Translations under genes and position numbers: made by a program | Notes under the pieces: generated by a model | What the model was told of the DNA's origin: nothing | Databases searched by the model: none | What the model saw: the letters and a program-made list of their open reading frames with translations, nothing else | Assembly (NCBI RefSeq): GCF_000003855.2 | Contig: NW_003101667.1 | Location: 655,012-719,011, forward strand | DNA length: 64,000 nt | Reading direction: 5' to 3' | From: Blastomyces gilchristii SLH14081 | Lineage: Eukaryota > Ascomycota > Eurotiomycetes > Onygenales > Ajellomycetaceae | In this document: one piece after another, positions 10,861 through 23,679 of the stretch | How positions within the stretch are numbered: the first letter of the stretch is position 1 | How the letters are laid out: each line of letters begins with the position of its first letter

Positions 10861-13800
10861 TGATGAAAATGCTTGCTTATGAGAAGAGACTGTGCTGCAG
10901 TGCTACTGTCTCACAAGTATGAGAAGTATTGATGAACTCAGGATCTCAGGTCACTGTAGTGTCTCTAAAGCTCACAGAGTAAATGAGCTGAGTGATGAAA
11001 ACTGAGAATCTGCTCTTATAATAAGCAGGGTGTGAGAACTCAGATCTGAGAACTGAGAGACTTACAAGAGTCATCTTTGAATTACAAGATCTCTTCAGAA
11101 TCTGAAGAAGATTTGCAGAAACTGTAATTATCACAGATATCACAGATAATATGTACTTGAGACTTGTATAACTTTAAAGACACAATCTGCACATAGCTGT
11201 CTGTAAGTTAAGTTTATACTTTCAATCAGTGTTAATAGACTCACTCATAGAGATAGAATCAGTTGATGCTGCAGAGTTGATTAGAGAAGATAAGCTCATC
11301 TATATAATAACTTTATAAATATCTGAGAACTTCATAATCATGAAAACTGAGCTTCAGATATCAGAGAAATACTGAGATCTTGCAGAGATGTTCAGCTCAG
11401 TAAAGACAGCTGAGCTTTCTTCTCACTGTGAGAAGAATCTGATAATAGATTTGATAGAAGAGTAGAAACTCTTCTGAGAATCAATCTATAAGCTCTTTTA
11501 TCATGAGACAGAGATCTTGCAAGTCTATGTGAAGAAGAATATGAAGAATAACTTCATCTGATCTTCACAGATCTTCATAGAAGCCTCTGTGATGTTTATG
11601 AAGAAGATGAATAAAGATCTCAGATTGTGTGTAGACTATCATAATCTGAACTTCAAGATAATAAAGAGTCACTATCTTCTGTCTCTGATTGAGAATGTGA
11701 TCAACTGTCTTATAAGAGCTATCATATTCATACAACTGAATGTGATCAATACATATGCATGACTGTGAATACAGTCTGAGAATGAATGAAAGACTGTCTT
11801 CAGAACTGCACTGAGATTGTTTGAATATCTAGTAATACCTTTTGATTTGACTAATGCTTCTGTGATATTTCAGTCTTTCATTAATAAAACACTTCATGTA
11901 TATCTGAATGTCTTTGTGATAATATATCTGAATAATGTGATGATGTACTTCATGAAGAAGGAAGAACACACTGAGCATGTGTGAAGTATGCTGAAGATCT
12001 TAGATGAGACAGAACTGTATATTAAGCTTGTGAAGTGCAACTTCAGTACTCATTGAATTAATTTTCTAGAATATGTAATCACTGCAGATGATATTCAGAT
12101 GAAATCTTCACAGATTGAGACTATTCTATCATGATCAGAGTTAACTAGTATTCATGAGATTCAGATCTTTCTAAGCTTTGTGAATTTCTATAGATGATTT
12201 ATCTTTGTATTCATAAGAATCTTCTTGACTCTTACAGATATGCTGAAGAATGAAAATAAGAAGAAGTTATCCTGTAAATGAAGAATGAAAAGATTGTTGA
12301 GAAGAGAGAACTGTGAAAACTTTCTTATCTCAGAAGCTTGCAGAGTCTTTGCAAGATTAAAACAGATATTCACAGACACAGTGATGCTGTTTCACTTTGA
12401 TCTCTTGCTCTTAATCAGATTGAAGATAGATGTCTTCTTCTTTGTGATTTCAGAAATAGTCTCACAACTACAGTTAAATAAGAACTGAGTTTCAGTGATC
12501 TTTTTCTTATGAAAGATGTAATCTGTGAAGATCAACTATAATATTCATGATCAGAAGCTTCTTATAATAGTGAAATTCTTCTATCACTGATGTCACTATT
12601 TTAAGAGTCTTGTAACAGTGATTACTGTTAGAACTGATCATGATAGCTTATAACAGTTTGCTTCAATCAAGAAACTCTCACAGCAGTAGATTCACTGAGC
12701 TCAGAGACTGAGTGAGTTCTGATTCAAGATAGAATATATCAAGGAAACTAAGAACTCAGTGAACAGACTCTCTTACAGACCAGACTATATTAAGAAGACC
12801 AGAGTGACAGACACAGAGAGACTAGAGAAGGCAGAAAAGCTTCATGAAATGCTTGAACTGAGTGTTATGAAGAGATTGACTGAAGAGTCTCTCAATTTCT
12901 CATAAGAGAAGAAAGAAGAGAGAGAGAAGAAGCCTGCATAACTACTCTCTATAACACTGAGAGTCAATACTCTGAGAATCTCTGCAAGAATTCTTGAAGA
13001 GAGTATCTATAATCTGAAGAGTTTATGAGCTTTGAGAAGCACTGCAGAAGACCTGATACAAGAAGAAACAGAGTATAAGTCTTTATAAGATCTTCTATTC
13101 AGATTGTCTGAACTATAACTGAAGAATGAATATGCTCAGCATATTCAGAAACTGCTTATAATAGAGATCAACTCTGCAGAAATAAAGAATTGAAGAGACT
13201 TAAATAATCTCTTGTGAAGAGAGGGCTGAATTTATGTGCTCATGAATGAGTTTCTATGTATAGAACTCATTAAATGGCATCATGACTCTTCTCTAGTGAG
13301 TCATTTTACAGATACTAGAACTCATGAGTTACTTATAAGAAAATACTTCTGACTGAAGATGTAAGAACTTGTGAAGAAGATAGTGAATTCTTATATTATT
13401 TATCAGAATTTGTGAATAGTGTGATTCAGATCATATGAAGAACTTACTCCTCTATTCATTTCACAGAAACCTTGAGAACAGCTAGAAATGAATGCTCTTG
13501 TAAGTCTCTCTGAAAGCAAGAACATATATGATGCCTGCTTTAACAGTGTGCTGGTGATAGTGAATTACTTTATCAAGATGACACACTTTATACTCACCTG
13601 CAAGAACTTGAAGTCAAAGAATTTAACTCATATCTTTGTCTGTGATGTGATTCAGTTGCATGAATTGTCTGTGAATATTGTCTCAGACAGAGAATCAATC
13701 TTTGTAGAGAAGTTCTGATCTGATCTGATAACTATACTGAAGATCTTGTGAGATCTAAGCATGACTTTTCATCAACAGACAGATGATCAGATAGAATATC

Positions 13801-14700
13801 TGATGAGTATATTGAAACAGTATCTGCAGTGCTTTGTCAATTACAATCAGAATGACTGAGTGCATTGATTATCACTCACAGAGTTCATATACAACAACTC
13901 AAAGCATGTCAGCACAGATAAAATCCTCTTTGAGATACTCACTGAGACTCATTCACAGATGATCTTGATAGACCCGCGAGAGTACACTATAGAGTGTGAT
14001 GATGTCTGTAAACAGGCTGAGAGAATTCAGAAGATCTGGGAGAAAGCCTGTGAATTCTTGAGAAAGACTCAAGAGTATCAGAAGAGATACTATAACTTCA
14101 AGCATATTGCAAAGAGTTTTAAGAAAGATGATAGAGTCTGACTGAGTTTAGAAAACATCATCATACAGAGATCTAGCAAGAAGCTGAATCTCTTGTGAAC
14201 AGAGTCTTATAAGATTGTGAAGAAAATTAGCTTATAGTTCTACAGATTGAAACTGTTATCTGAGTTGTAGATATATAATATTTTTCATGTCTCTTTACTT
14301 CATGAATACAAGGAATTCTCAGAAGAGAATTCTGTGACTCATCACCCTGTTTATAAGATACTAGAGAGTGAAAGAGAATATCAGATTAAAGAGATTATTG
14401 ACTCAGAGAAGTGAGATTACAAGCTCTGATTCAAGGTTCAGTGATAAGAGTATTCTGACAAGACAGATGAGTTCACTTGAGAATCATCTGAGCAGATAAG
14501 ACATCTGCAGAAGCTGAGACATGACTTTCATACTGTGAATTCTGACAAGCCAGAATGACACAGTCTTCACTAAGAACCTGGTTATAACAAAGACATTAAC
14601 ACTGTTATTTATAAACTCTAGTCTACAAGATGATGAGTTTCTACTGAGATGAACAGTCTGCAGCATATGCAAAGAGAAGAAGAAATCATGTTCTTATTAA
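10861..14700 (+). pseudogene. G1 pol: protease, RT, RNase H, integrase, chromodomain, decayed
   Basis: Same frame as gag. The protease active-site motif reads MNSGSQVTVVS (~10,932), so Asp of DSG is now Asn. RT shows DLRLCVDYHNLN (~11,620), PFDLTNASVIFQSF (~11,840) and the catalytic box as YLNNVMMY (~11,930). NFYR-stop-FIF lies near 12,190, and an RNase H stretch ends about 12,800. The integrase core spans ~13,480-13,960 (SVLVIVNYFIKMTHF, then VSDRESIF, then TFHQQTDDQIEYL). A chromodomain-like end is near 14,370-14,450 (EYQIKEIIDSEK). I found no frameshift from 9,696 to 14,700; all damage is point mutation. The 33-base A run at 14,706 sits at the end of the frame. Confidence 0.88.
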
Positions 14701-14702
14701 AG

Positions 14703-14705
<3 letters not shown>

Positions 14706-14737
<32 letters not shown>

Positions 14738-14738
14738 A
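14706..14738 (+). repeat. A33 homopolymer at the end of G1 pol
   Basis: About 33 consecutive A on the plus strand; gives a poly-Lys artefact in translation. Confidence 0.9.
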
Positions 14739-14739
14739 A

Positions 14740-16426
14740 GAAAACACAAACAGAGCTGTGAACACAATCTAGAGATCAATAAAGAAAAAAGAAAGAAAAC
14801 TCACACTCACATTCTCAACACTTATAACACTCAATCTCTTTACAACTATCAATTTTCTTCTTCAAAGAAGCAGGGAGTATCATGTCTGTGATACAGACAA
14901 TTGTTGTATTTGATGTGAAGGCTGTCAGAAATGCACAGACTTCAGAGAAGCTGAACATCAGAGTGTATGCAGTTGTGACAGAGCCTTGAGAGCTGATCAT
15001 CTGCACATGTAATCAGATATCTCTCATGAAGCTGTGTCTGCTTTCTCAGTTATACTGAAGTATTCAGCTCAGAAACAATTGAGATGCAGAGAGAAGGCTC
15101 ATCTGCTCAGATTAACTTCTGTTATAAATTCATAGCATTCACATTGCCTTAATTACTCAGATTTTGTAAGTACTCAGAGACTCATCTCTCATTGATAATG
15201 AAATTGCAGAAATGCGCCGTGGCACAAGAACCATTGATAGAGAATCTAGACATATTTGCATATGCCTGGTCAGAGATTATGTGAGCAGAGGAGAGATGAT
15301 TGTAGGCTCACAGGGCCACAGAAGACACTGGCAACACTGAGAGCTTTACAAGAACTATCAGCTAGAATCTGTAAGAAATTACTTGTGAGAAGACTTACAG
15401 CAAAGAAGGAGACTGCACTGCTTGAAGCCAGAAACTGATCTGAGAGAGGCATGAGATTGGCTGCTGGCCTGAAGATCGGGTGCAGTGACAGAACTGAGAG
15501 AGATGAAGACACTGTTGTGAGTGATGATATCTCTGCTTCATCAGCTGATAAAAAGTGATTAGAGAAGTTGTAGAGACACTTATAAGAAGCTTAGCAATGA
15601 TTAGACATTGTTTATAAAGATATTGAAATTGAAAAAATTTTTATTCTTGAAAAGTTCTTGAATTAATATGTAGATACTATTAGAAACACTCTCTCTCTAT
15701 TATCTGAGTGAAAATACTTCACAGATGAATAAGAATACTCACAGTTTATAAGAATGAAAGCTGTTACAGAAAAAGGAAAAAGAAGATGAGATTTCATAGA
15801 CAGATCTGGGATATTTATACTACTCTAGAGAGATTTGCTTACACTGTGAGTGATTCTGTGAAACAGTCAGATCACTCTAGTAAATAAAGAGTGATTATGA
15901 ATTGCAGGCCTGAATCTTTCTATGTGACTATAAAGAGTGATTGCAGATCACAGATATCTTGATTCTACAATTCTACAGAGTTGATAAAAGAATGAAAAAT
16001 TCCTCACAATTCTACAGTGTCAAAGAACAATGATTTATGTGAATGAGTGAAAGATCAATTCACAAATACTTCTCTTTGATGAGAATGATCTCACAGAGAG
16101 TGATTCATCTGTGAGATGAATCTGTGTGATGATCATATAAGAATCTCATGAAAATGATTGAGAGTCAACCAGAATTCTTCTATATGAAAGGTGCAAGATG
16201 AATCTGTGTGATAGTCAGAGAAGAATCTGTAGATTACAAAGAATCTTATGAAATAAGAAACTGAGTGACAGACTCTTTTCTCTTTGCAGTAACAAGGGAT
16301 TTTTTCTCACTGAGGTTTTTTATAGATATGAAGGGTTTTTAGTGAGTATCACTGCAGTGCTGAGCTGATTCTATGAAGTCACACAGTGAAAGGCTTCACA
16401 GATAAAGCCTTAGAGAGGGAGGAATA
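14740..16426. other. G1 3' internal region with a less mutated patch
   Basis: 1.7 kb between the chromodomain and the 3' LTR. The stretch 15,200-15,515 is less decayed and open on both strands: plus 15,256-15,438 gives a basic, helix-prone 60-residue frame, minus 15,512-15,270 an 80-residue Ser/Leu-rich frame. Further along the minus strand (14,980-14,880) one frame holds CHNC followed ~10-30 residues later by two more Cys (the last in NNC), reminiscent of the antisense Cys clusters in Z0 and W, but in a different frame from the 80-residue one. I recognise no protein. Confidence 0.4.
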
Positions 16427-16684
16427 TGTAAGAAATCTCACTTCTCACAGATTCTTTACCTCTATTTCTATCTCTTGCATAATCAATAGAGTTAGCAGCC
16501 CTTGACTACACATAACTATATAGACTGGAGTTCATGAATACTATTCACAACTCAGCTTGAATGCTATTATACATTTAATCTCTATATTTTATCTTTCTAC
16601 TGTGAATACTTCTAGTAGTTAACAGTACATATCACGCCAAGCTGCAAACACCCGAATAATCGCCTGCGAGCACTTATTCTTACA
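16427..16684 (+). repeat. G1 3' LTR
   Basis: 258 bp, same termini as the 5' LTR. Its start is heavily mutated (CTCACTTCTCACAG in place of CCCGCTCCTCGCGG), whereas its last 60 bases keep CG positions lost in the 5' LTR. Confidence 0.95.
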
Positions 16685-16795
16685 GATAGACACATGAAAT
16701 AGATAGATAGAAAAGAATAGAAAGGAAAAAGTAAAGTAAAGAGAGACTATAATAAAACAAATTATTAAAAGATAGTGTATAGCTGTTTTAACAGA

Positions 16796-19700
16796 CTATA
16801 TCTGATCAATTTCCTTCTCTTCATATTCAGATATTTCTGAATTCAGTTATTTTCTTATAGCTGCTTGAGTTTCTGATAGAAACTCAATTAAGTATTTAAT
16901 TTCTGTCTCAGTTGAGAATAAGAATCTCATATTTAATTGATTTAGATCATACTTCTCTTTCAATCTGACTCTGAGACTATTGTATAATGCACAGTGTATT
17001 ACAATATGCTCAGGATTCTCATTTGCATTACAGAATGAGCAATCTATTGAATCAAATCTATCATCAAATCTTTGTATATAAGATTTGAATTAGCCATGTT
17101 CTAGTTTCAGCTGTATTATAGATGAGAATATTTTCTTTTTACATTTGATTGAACAAGATTTTCACTTATGTTTTGTTTCAAATCTTGAATAATGTATACT
17201 CTTCTTTTGTTTCTGTCAGCTTTCATTTCACTTGTTTAAACAAGATTCTTTTATCTTTCTCTTTATAAAAGATCAGCACATAATTCTTTCAATAGATCTA
17301 CTTAATTCTGAACTCTTTTTTGCAGCTGAATCAGCCAATTCATTGCCATGAATATTTATATAAGCAGGAACTCAGTGTAGATGAATTATCAGTTTTAATA
17401 TTCTTCTCTTTTGAATTTTCAAAACAGAGTTTAAAATCAGTTCAAGATTCATTTGATCATTATGAATCTGACTGTTTCTAAGTCTTTTTAAAGCAGCTTG
17501 ACTATCAGAGAATATTCATGCCTCTTTCAAACTATTTTCACTTTTATGAGATTTTATTTCAATGAGTTTGAAAGCTTTCACTATTACAAATAGTTCAGCA
17601 TCAAAGAGTTCAGATTCACAGCCTAAATTCCAGAAATCTGAGATAAAATTGATATTATCTTCAGTATAAGCAATGTCTGTGCCTAATCTATTCAAATTCT
17701 TATTTTTTGAGTCATCTGAATAAATCAGAATAGAGTCTTTTATATTAATTGTAGAAATTCTCTTCAAATGCTGTTCATATTCTCTCTCTTTAGATAGTTC
17801 ACTTATTTACAAGTCTATGAGAGATTCAAGCTTTTCTCTTCAGAGAGATATCTTCTCATGATCAACTTTTTCAATATTTAATGAAGAAAATTGATTTTTA
17901 ATCAGTGAGCATAGTCTGTATAGTTGAGAGAGCATTTTCTTTGAAGAATTATTTTCATTTTAATCAAGAAATCTATTTCAATTCAGTTCATTTTCAGAGT
18001 TAATTAATGAAAATGAAGAACAGACTCTTTCTCTGATTATATGATTTGAGCTCATCTTTATAACTCTCAGAGTATAGTTCATACAGGCCTTTTCAAATCT
18101 AATAGCAGAAGAGAGAATTGAAGCTTCAATTTTCATTGCTTTAATAGAAGATGATTTGAATACTCTCAGAATTCTTCTCAAAGCTCTGTTTTACAGACTT
18201 TGAAAGAGTTCAGTGAAATTTTCTTGATTATTTCATTAAACTTGAACTTCATACTCAGCTACTGAGATAATACAGGCTATATATAACTGTCTCATAGCCT
18301 GGAAGAATAGATCTCTCTCTGTATTTAATAGTCTGATTATACTATTCAATAGTCTTTCTGTCTTGATAGTTCTTTGTTGAATATGATATTTAAAATTCAA
18401 CTTGGAGTTTAATCATACTTCTAATTATTTAACATTTAAACTGGGTTTAATCTCTCTATTTAAAAGAGTTAGGCATAGTTCTTTCTCATTGAATTTAGAA
18501 AAGAAATGAATTAACTCAGTTTTATTTAAATTAAATTGAATTTGATTAATATCTACTCTAACAAAGATTTTCTTTACTACTTTTTCAATCACTTCTAAAT
18601 TCTCTTTGATTATTTTTGAACTGTAGACTAGATCAATATCATTCATATAACTTAAAGATCTCACTATTTTCATATCTCTATTATTATTATTATTATTATT
18701 CTTTCATTATACTTATATGCAAGCGGAGCTTATAATGAGTTCTTGCGTGATGTTAAATACAGGTCAAGTGTTGATTATACAGAAGGAAATACAGGTGTTA
18801 AGATCATGTCACAATAACAAGAACATAGGAAAATACAAAGAAGTGACAATTAAATACATGCGATAATAACTTCCCAGCTCAGGAACATAGAGCGATTCAT
18901 TGAAGCGATTTGTACACCTCTGTATTTATTAGAAACCTGAGGTGCTTGGGTTCCGGATTTAATGTATCCCCTGCGGGTTTCGAACCCACGCGCCTTGGTT
19001 TCCCACGCCAAGGCGCTACCGGGTGGCCGCATTAACCATTCGGCCACCGGGGCTTCATATCTCTATTCTTGAATAGATATGCAGTGTATATTACAAATAA
19101 AATGAGTGAGATTGAGAATTCTTGCAGTACTTCTATTTTTATCTCAGTCTTGTCTTGTTTCATTTCATCAAAGAATAGTTATATAATTCTTTTAAACATA
19201 AAACAGTTAACTCATTTTATTAGAGAAAGTGACAGTTTTAACATCTTCAAAGTCTGAATTACCTTTGACTTTGAAACATAATTAAATGCTTCTTTTATAT
19301 CAATAAAAACTGCAGTTGAGACCAGATCTTCATGCTTTGCTATTTGAATATCATGAACAACTGAGAGAACAGTGTCAATTGCAGAGCATTATTTTCTATC
19401 TCTTATTTATTCACTGAATAGAAGAGAATCATTAATAGAGCTTATAAAAGATAGTTGAGTAGCTATTATCTGTTCTAAAACCTTTTCTAGACAGTTCAAT
19501 AGAGATATTACTCTATATGACTTAGAAATTGAAGTTTTTCTATTAGATTTTACAAGAATCACTTCAGTGACTTCTCTCCAGCATTCAGAATAATACTCAT
19601 TTTTCAAGATATTGAAAAAGAGCTTAAAATATTCATTCTTTAAGTAGAAATATGTATTTTGAATGATCAAGTGATTGATTGAATCAGGACCTGCAGCAGT

Positions 19701-21136
19701 TTTAACTGAACTTGAGAAGATAGCTGACTCTAATTCATCTTGTGTAAGCTCAGGCTATTCCCAGTTATTTTCATCAATATAGTTATAAAGTGATATATTC
19801 TCTTTCTCTGAATCTGAATCTGATGAGTTTTGAAAGAGAATTCTTATGAAAGCTTGACATTTTTTCTCAAAAGAATTTACTGTATATGATTCATTCTGAA
19901 ACTCATATTCTAAGACTGGAAGTTTTGCTACACTTCTTGTTTTAGTATAGTTAAAAGCTTTAAAAACTTTCTTTTCTTATACTTCTTCAAGAAATTTGTT
20001 TCAGTAGTTTGTTTTAGCTCTTTTAATATCTGAAAAATATTCATTTCTGACAGCTTTGAACTCTTTATCAGATATTACATCATTCTTTCAATCTCTTCTA
20101 GCAGTAGCTAATTGTTTTCTTTTAGATATGATATTCTCATTTCATCAAGATTTGAAATACTCAGAAGACTTTTTCTTTGAAATATTATCTCTAACACTTG
20201 TTAGAATAATAGATGTAATGAGCTTCACTCTATTCTCAAGCATTTCATTTGAGATATCTTGACTGAGATTTCAATATAGCTCACTCTGCTTTTCAGATTT
20301 TAACAGTTTTATACTTTCTTTAACTGCTTTTCAATCAGCTTTTTCAAAGTTATACTGATTAGAGAGAAGAGGATTTTCACTCATTTATTTTTCACTCAGT
20401 TCAATATTAAATTGAATAATCTCATGATCTGATTCTGATGTCTCATTTGAATCAATAAATCAGTTTAGAAGTTTTTTTTCAATTAGATTTTATGACATGA
20501 AGATTAGATCTATAATAGATTTTTATTTCATGTCTTTTCTAAAGAATGTTTATTGATCAGACTTGTTAACTAGATCTATTGAATGCTCAAAGATTCATTC
20601 AATCAGATTATCTGCTCTTAGTGCTCTTTTGTATTGTGAATTTCATCAGAGATGATGTGAATTGAAATCTTCTGCAATTATAGAGTTTCTTAATGAAGTT
20701 ATGTTCAGAAACTCTCTATTAATTGTTCAGATATTGTTATTTTTCTTCAATGATTTTTCATTATAGATATTTATGAGCTGTATAGTATTAAACTCATTCT
20801 CTTTATCTATAATATCACTCACCAGAACATCAGAGTCAGACATGATATTAAATCTTAGATTAAATTGATATCTTGATCTCTTTCTTTCATAGATCACTAC
20901 TCTTGAGTTTATCTCAGACTTTTGAAGTAGAAAGCAGTAGTAGCTTGAATGAGAAATGATGTATTTTTACTCAGCATCAAAATTCAGTTTCTGAAGAAGT
21001 ATAAAATCAACTTTTTATTCAAATGTAATTTGAAGATAAGAATAAATACAATTTGAGTTTCTATTCACATTGTTTTGAATAAATGTGAGTTTTGAAGAGT
21101 TTTTAAACTTTTTTTATTGTTTTTATTGTATATTAA
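16796..21136 (-). pseudogene. LINE2 ORF2: endonuclease, reverse transcriptase, RNase H, interrupted by a SINE
   Basis: Homologous along its whole length to LINE1 ORF2 (51,891-55,853). From the 5' side: an APE-type endonuclease region (~21,100-20,400), RT (~19,700-18,250) with SYMNDIDLVYSS standing for the YADD box, RNase H (~17,770-17,280), and a C-terminal Cys/His segment (~17,040). The start codon seen in LINE1 is ATT here, and many TGA/TAA codons break the frame. The 371-bp SINE sits in the RT part (18,683-19,053). Not functional. Confidence 0.85.
18683..19053 (-). mobile_element. tRNA-derived SINE, unmutated, inserted in LINE2
   Basis: The head (19,053 down to ~18,966, minus) is tRNA-like: GCCCC start, A box TGGCCGAATGG, B box GGTTCGAAACC. 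A ~280-bp unrelated body follows, ending in (AAT)n. The 14-bp TSD TTCATATCTCTATT is perfect (18,669-18,682 and 19,054-19,067), and LINE1 shows the empty site at 53,967-53,980. Unlike all surrounding DNA it is rich in CG, CC and GG, so it arrived after the mutational episode or is too short to be recognised by it. It carries an internal RNA polymerase III promoter; it needs a LINE for mobility. Confidence 0.92.
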
Positions 21137-21166
21137 TACTAAAAGAGAGTAGAGATAGAGTAGAAT

Positions 21167-22777
21167 CTAATCACTATCATCAGATAGTAGATTATAACTA
21201 TTTTGAAAAGTAGAAATCTCAACTCCTTGTATTATATCTACCTTATTATCAGAGTCATTTCTCAATTCTCAAATCTTAACAGAAGTTTGAGAATTCAAAT
21301 TCTGTTTATATTTAGCTGAAGAATTAGAGTTTGAAGATTTAGATAGTTGAGAGTTTCTTCTTTTTAAGCTTGCAGTTGCAGATTTACTGACTTGACTATT
21401 CTCTTCAGTTCTAAATTGACTTTGAGCTTCATCTTTTCTTCAGTTCTTTTGAGTTCTTGAAGTAAACATACATTCTTTTGAGCTAGATGCATGTTTTTCT
21501 TTACAATTAGAGCATTTAAGCAGAGTGTGTTGACATATTTCATCTCTTTTTAAGCATGTTTCACATTTATGCTCACTAGTTTTGTGATCTCTAGCATAGA
21601 ATGCATTTTTTGAGTCTTTAAAACAAGAGATTATGAAGTATTCATATCTTTGACAGTTTGAACACTGTGTTTGAGCTTTGAGATTCATTCTTGAGTCTTT
21701 GTATTCATCTACTCTCATTTTCAAACCTGCTACTCTTACTTCAGAGATCTTTGATTATTCAAGTATCTTTGTATATACTAGAACAGAGACATTTCTTCTG
21801 CTTTATCTAAACTCAATTGAATTTAGTTATACAGACTCTTTTCTCAGTTGAATAGAGTTATATTCTTCTAATTCATTTTTGAGAAGTAGTATTTCTTCTT
21901 CACAGTCAAAAATTTCAACTGCAATATTATAAAGAATGAATTTGTGTCACTTTTCATCTCTCTTAGATAGAATTATTGTGTTTGACAAAGATTCTACTGC
22001 TGATTTTCAGAGATTCTCATTCTGAATAAGGAATTCTGCACTGAATTCAGACATTGTAGTCAGAATGATGGAGTTTCTAAAGAAGAATGACTCAATTGAA
22101 GCTATAACTGATTTTTAAACTTCAATATCAGTCATTAACTGAGAAAAGAACTGCTGATTAGTTTCATTTCTGATTCTAAAAATGAGATTTGAGTTTAGCT
22201 TGTTTCTCTGCAAGATATCCTGATTTGAGATGTTGAGAATAAGTCTTCTATTTCTGAAGATTTGAAAGTTTTTCTCTTTTTGCATTTTTTTCTTCACTTT
22301 TCTATGAATAGAAGCATGAGCAGTATTCTTCTTAGTTTTCTCAGGATTTTGAGCAGATTTTGAGACAGCAGATTTAGAGACAGCAGATTCAGCTGCTTGA
22401 GCATATATTTTCTTTTGATTTAAAGAAGAAGAAGAAGAAGTAGAAAAAGAAGAAGAGTAAAATGAAGAGTCAGTGATTGTACTAGAAATTTTCAATGTTT
22501 TTTGAACTGTGTTTGAAATTCCAAGTTTGAACTTGATCATCTTCTGTAGTTGTCTAGCCTGAGTATGAAGAATTAACAGAACTTCTTCATTCATCTCACT
22601 CAGACACTGCTTTTCAAGAATCTTGCTTACTTTTTCAAGTTTCTGTATTTCAAGAACTTGTTGTTTCTCTATTTCTTCTTTCTTTCTTCTCTTTAGAATT
22701 TCAATCTCAGGAATAGTATTTGAGAAAGCATCTTTTTCCACATCAACTGAGTGTATTTTTGAACTCATTATTCTCAC
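21167..22777 (-). pseudogene. LINE2 ORF1: gag-like RNA-binding protein with zinc knuckles
   Basis: One frame of 537 codons from ATG at 22,777 to TAG at 21,167. The N-terminal ~200 residues are charged (KRRKKEEIEKQQ, probable coiled coil), followed by a Ser-rich segment. Near the C-terminus lie three Cys/His knuckles (about 21,665-21,470): CSNCQRYEYFIISC, where the His is Tyr, then YARDHKTSEHKC, where both leading Cys are lost, and CSNCKEKHASSSKEC. LINE1 retains more of these residues. The first 220 codons are open. ORF1 proteins of Tad/I-like elements bind their RNA; this copy is broken by stops downstream of 22,115. Confidence 0.85.
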
Positions 22778-23674
22778 TCAATGAAAAATTGATCAGACTG
22801 TTTCAATTGAGAGATTTATTACACTCTTTAAAATTGAAAAGTTGATCAGACTGTTTCAATTAAGAGATTTCTAAGTCTATTTTCAATTGAAAAGTTGGTC
22901 AGACTGTTTCAAAAGAAGAATAAAAGACTTTTATGTATAAAACACCTGATTTTTTTCACACTAGTTCAGTAACTAGGTTAGATGTTTGAAGAGAATTTAA
23001 TAAACTAAAATTGATTTTTAAGATAAATCAATAAAATCTTTACAATCTCTTTCTTGAGATATAGTGAGAAAAAGTATGATATCAATTGATAATAAATCAG
23101 ATGATATGACAGTTTTTGAGAGAAAAAATGACAAAAAATAAATCAATTTTTTCCAGAGAAATTGATTAAAACTATTCAATTTTATTCTAAATCATTCAAT
23201 TCTTCTCACACAACAAGTGTGCAACTCAAATCAGTTAATAAAGAGTGTAAAAAAGAATTAAGTATTAATAAAAGCTCTTCAGTCACTGAAAAAGTAATTC
23301 TTACTTAAAAGAATGTAAAATTATGACAGAAAACAACTCTGTTTTTAATTCTTTATAAGAATATTGTATAAAAACCCAGAGAAAAACACCTTACTTTTTC
23401 AAGAGAAGTAAAAAACTATTTCTAAGATCTTTTTTTGCATTAACTGCTGCAGAAGAATGAGATAGAAACTGCTAAGATATGCACTACTGTATACTCTCTA
23501 CCAAGACTTTCCCTCTTCAGAGTCTTGATATTATAGAGAATATAAGTCTGTTTCTATATGATAATACAAATATTGTCAGCGAGATGTAGAGGAACTGGTT
23601 ATTTATATCTTAAAATAGAAGACTTTGTCAATGATTATATCAATATAGAGTTAATTCTCAAATTGAATAGAAAC
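22778..23674 (-). other. LINE2 5' UTR, proximal part
   Basis: About 0.9 kb between ORF1 and the Y insertion, homologous to 49,339-50,247 of LINE1. Just upstream of the ATG are three near-repeats (~54-bp spacing, 22,774-22,915) with the core AGTCTGA..AACTTTTCAATT (seen reversed here). No coding potential. Confidence 0.75.
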
Positions 23675-23679
23675 CTAGT

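Larger units (their letters stand above)
9406..16684 (+). mobile_element. G1: complete Ty3/gypsy chromovirus in the LINE2 3' UTR
   Basis: Two 258-bp LTRs (9,406-9,663 and 16,427-16,684) start TGTAAG and end CTTACA. The 5-bp TSD GATAG is perfect (9,401-9,405 and 16,685-16,689). LINE1 carries the single, unoccupied target (CTATC, 55,972-55,976). A purine run just before the 3' LTR (about 16,411-16,425) fits a polypurine tract. The internal part codes gag, protease, RT, RNase H, integrase and chromodomain in that order. Total 7,279 bp. Confidence 0.95.

Noticed and set aside
18966..19053. A functional tRNA gene on the minus strand
   Set aside because: A and B boxes are present, but the sequence continues into a body with a LINE-like (AAT)n tail and 14-bp TSDs, and the anticodon arm does not fold cleanly; it is the head of a SINE.
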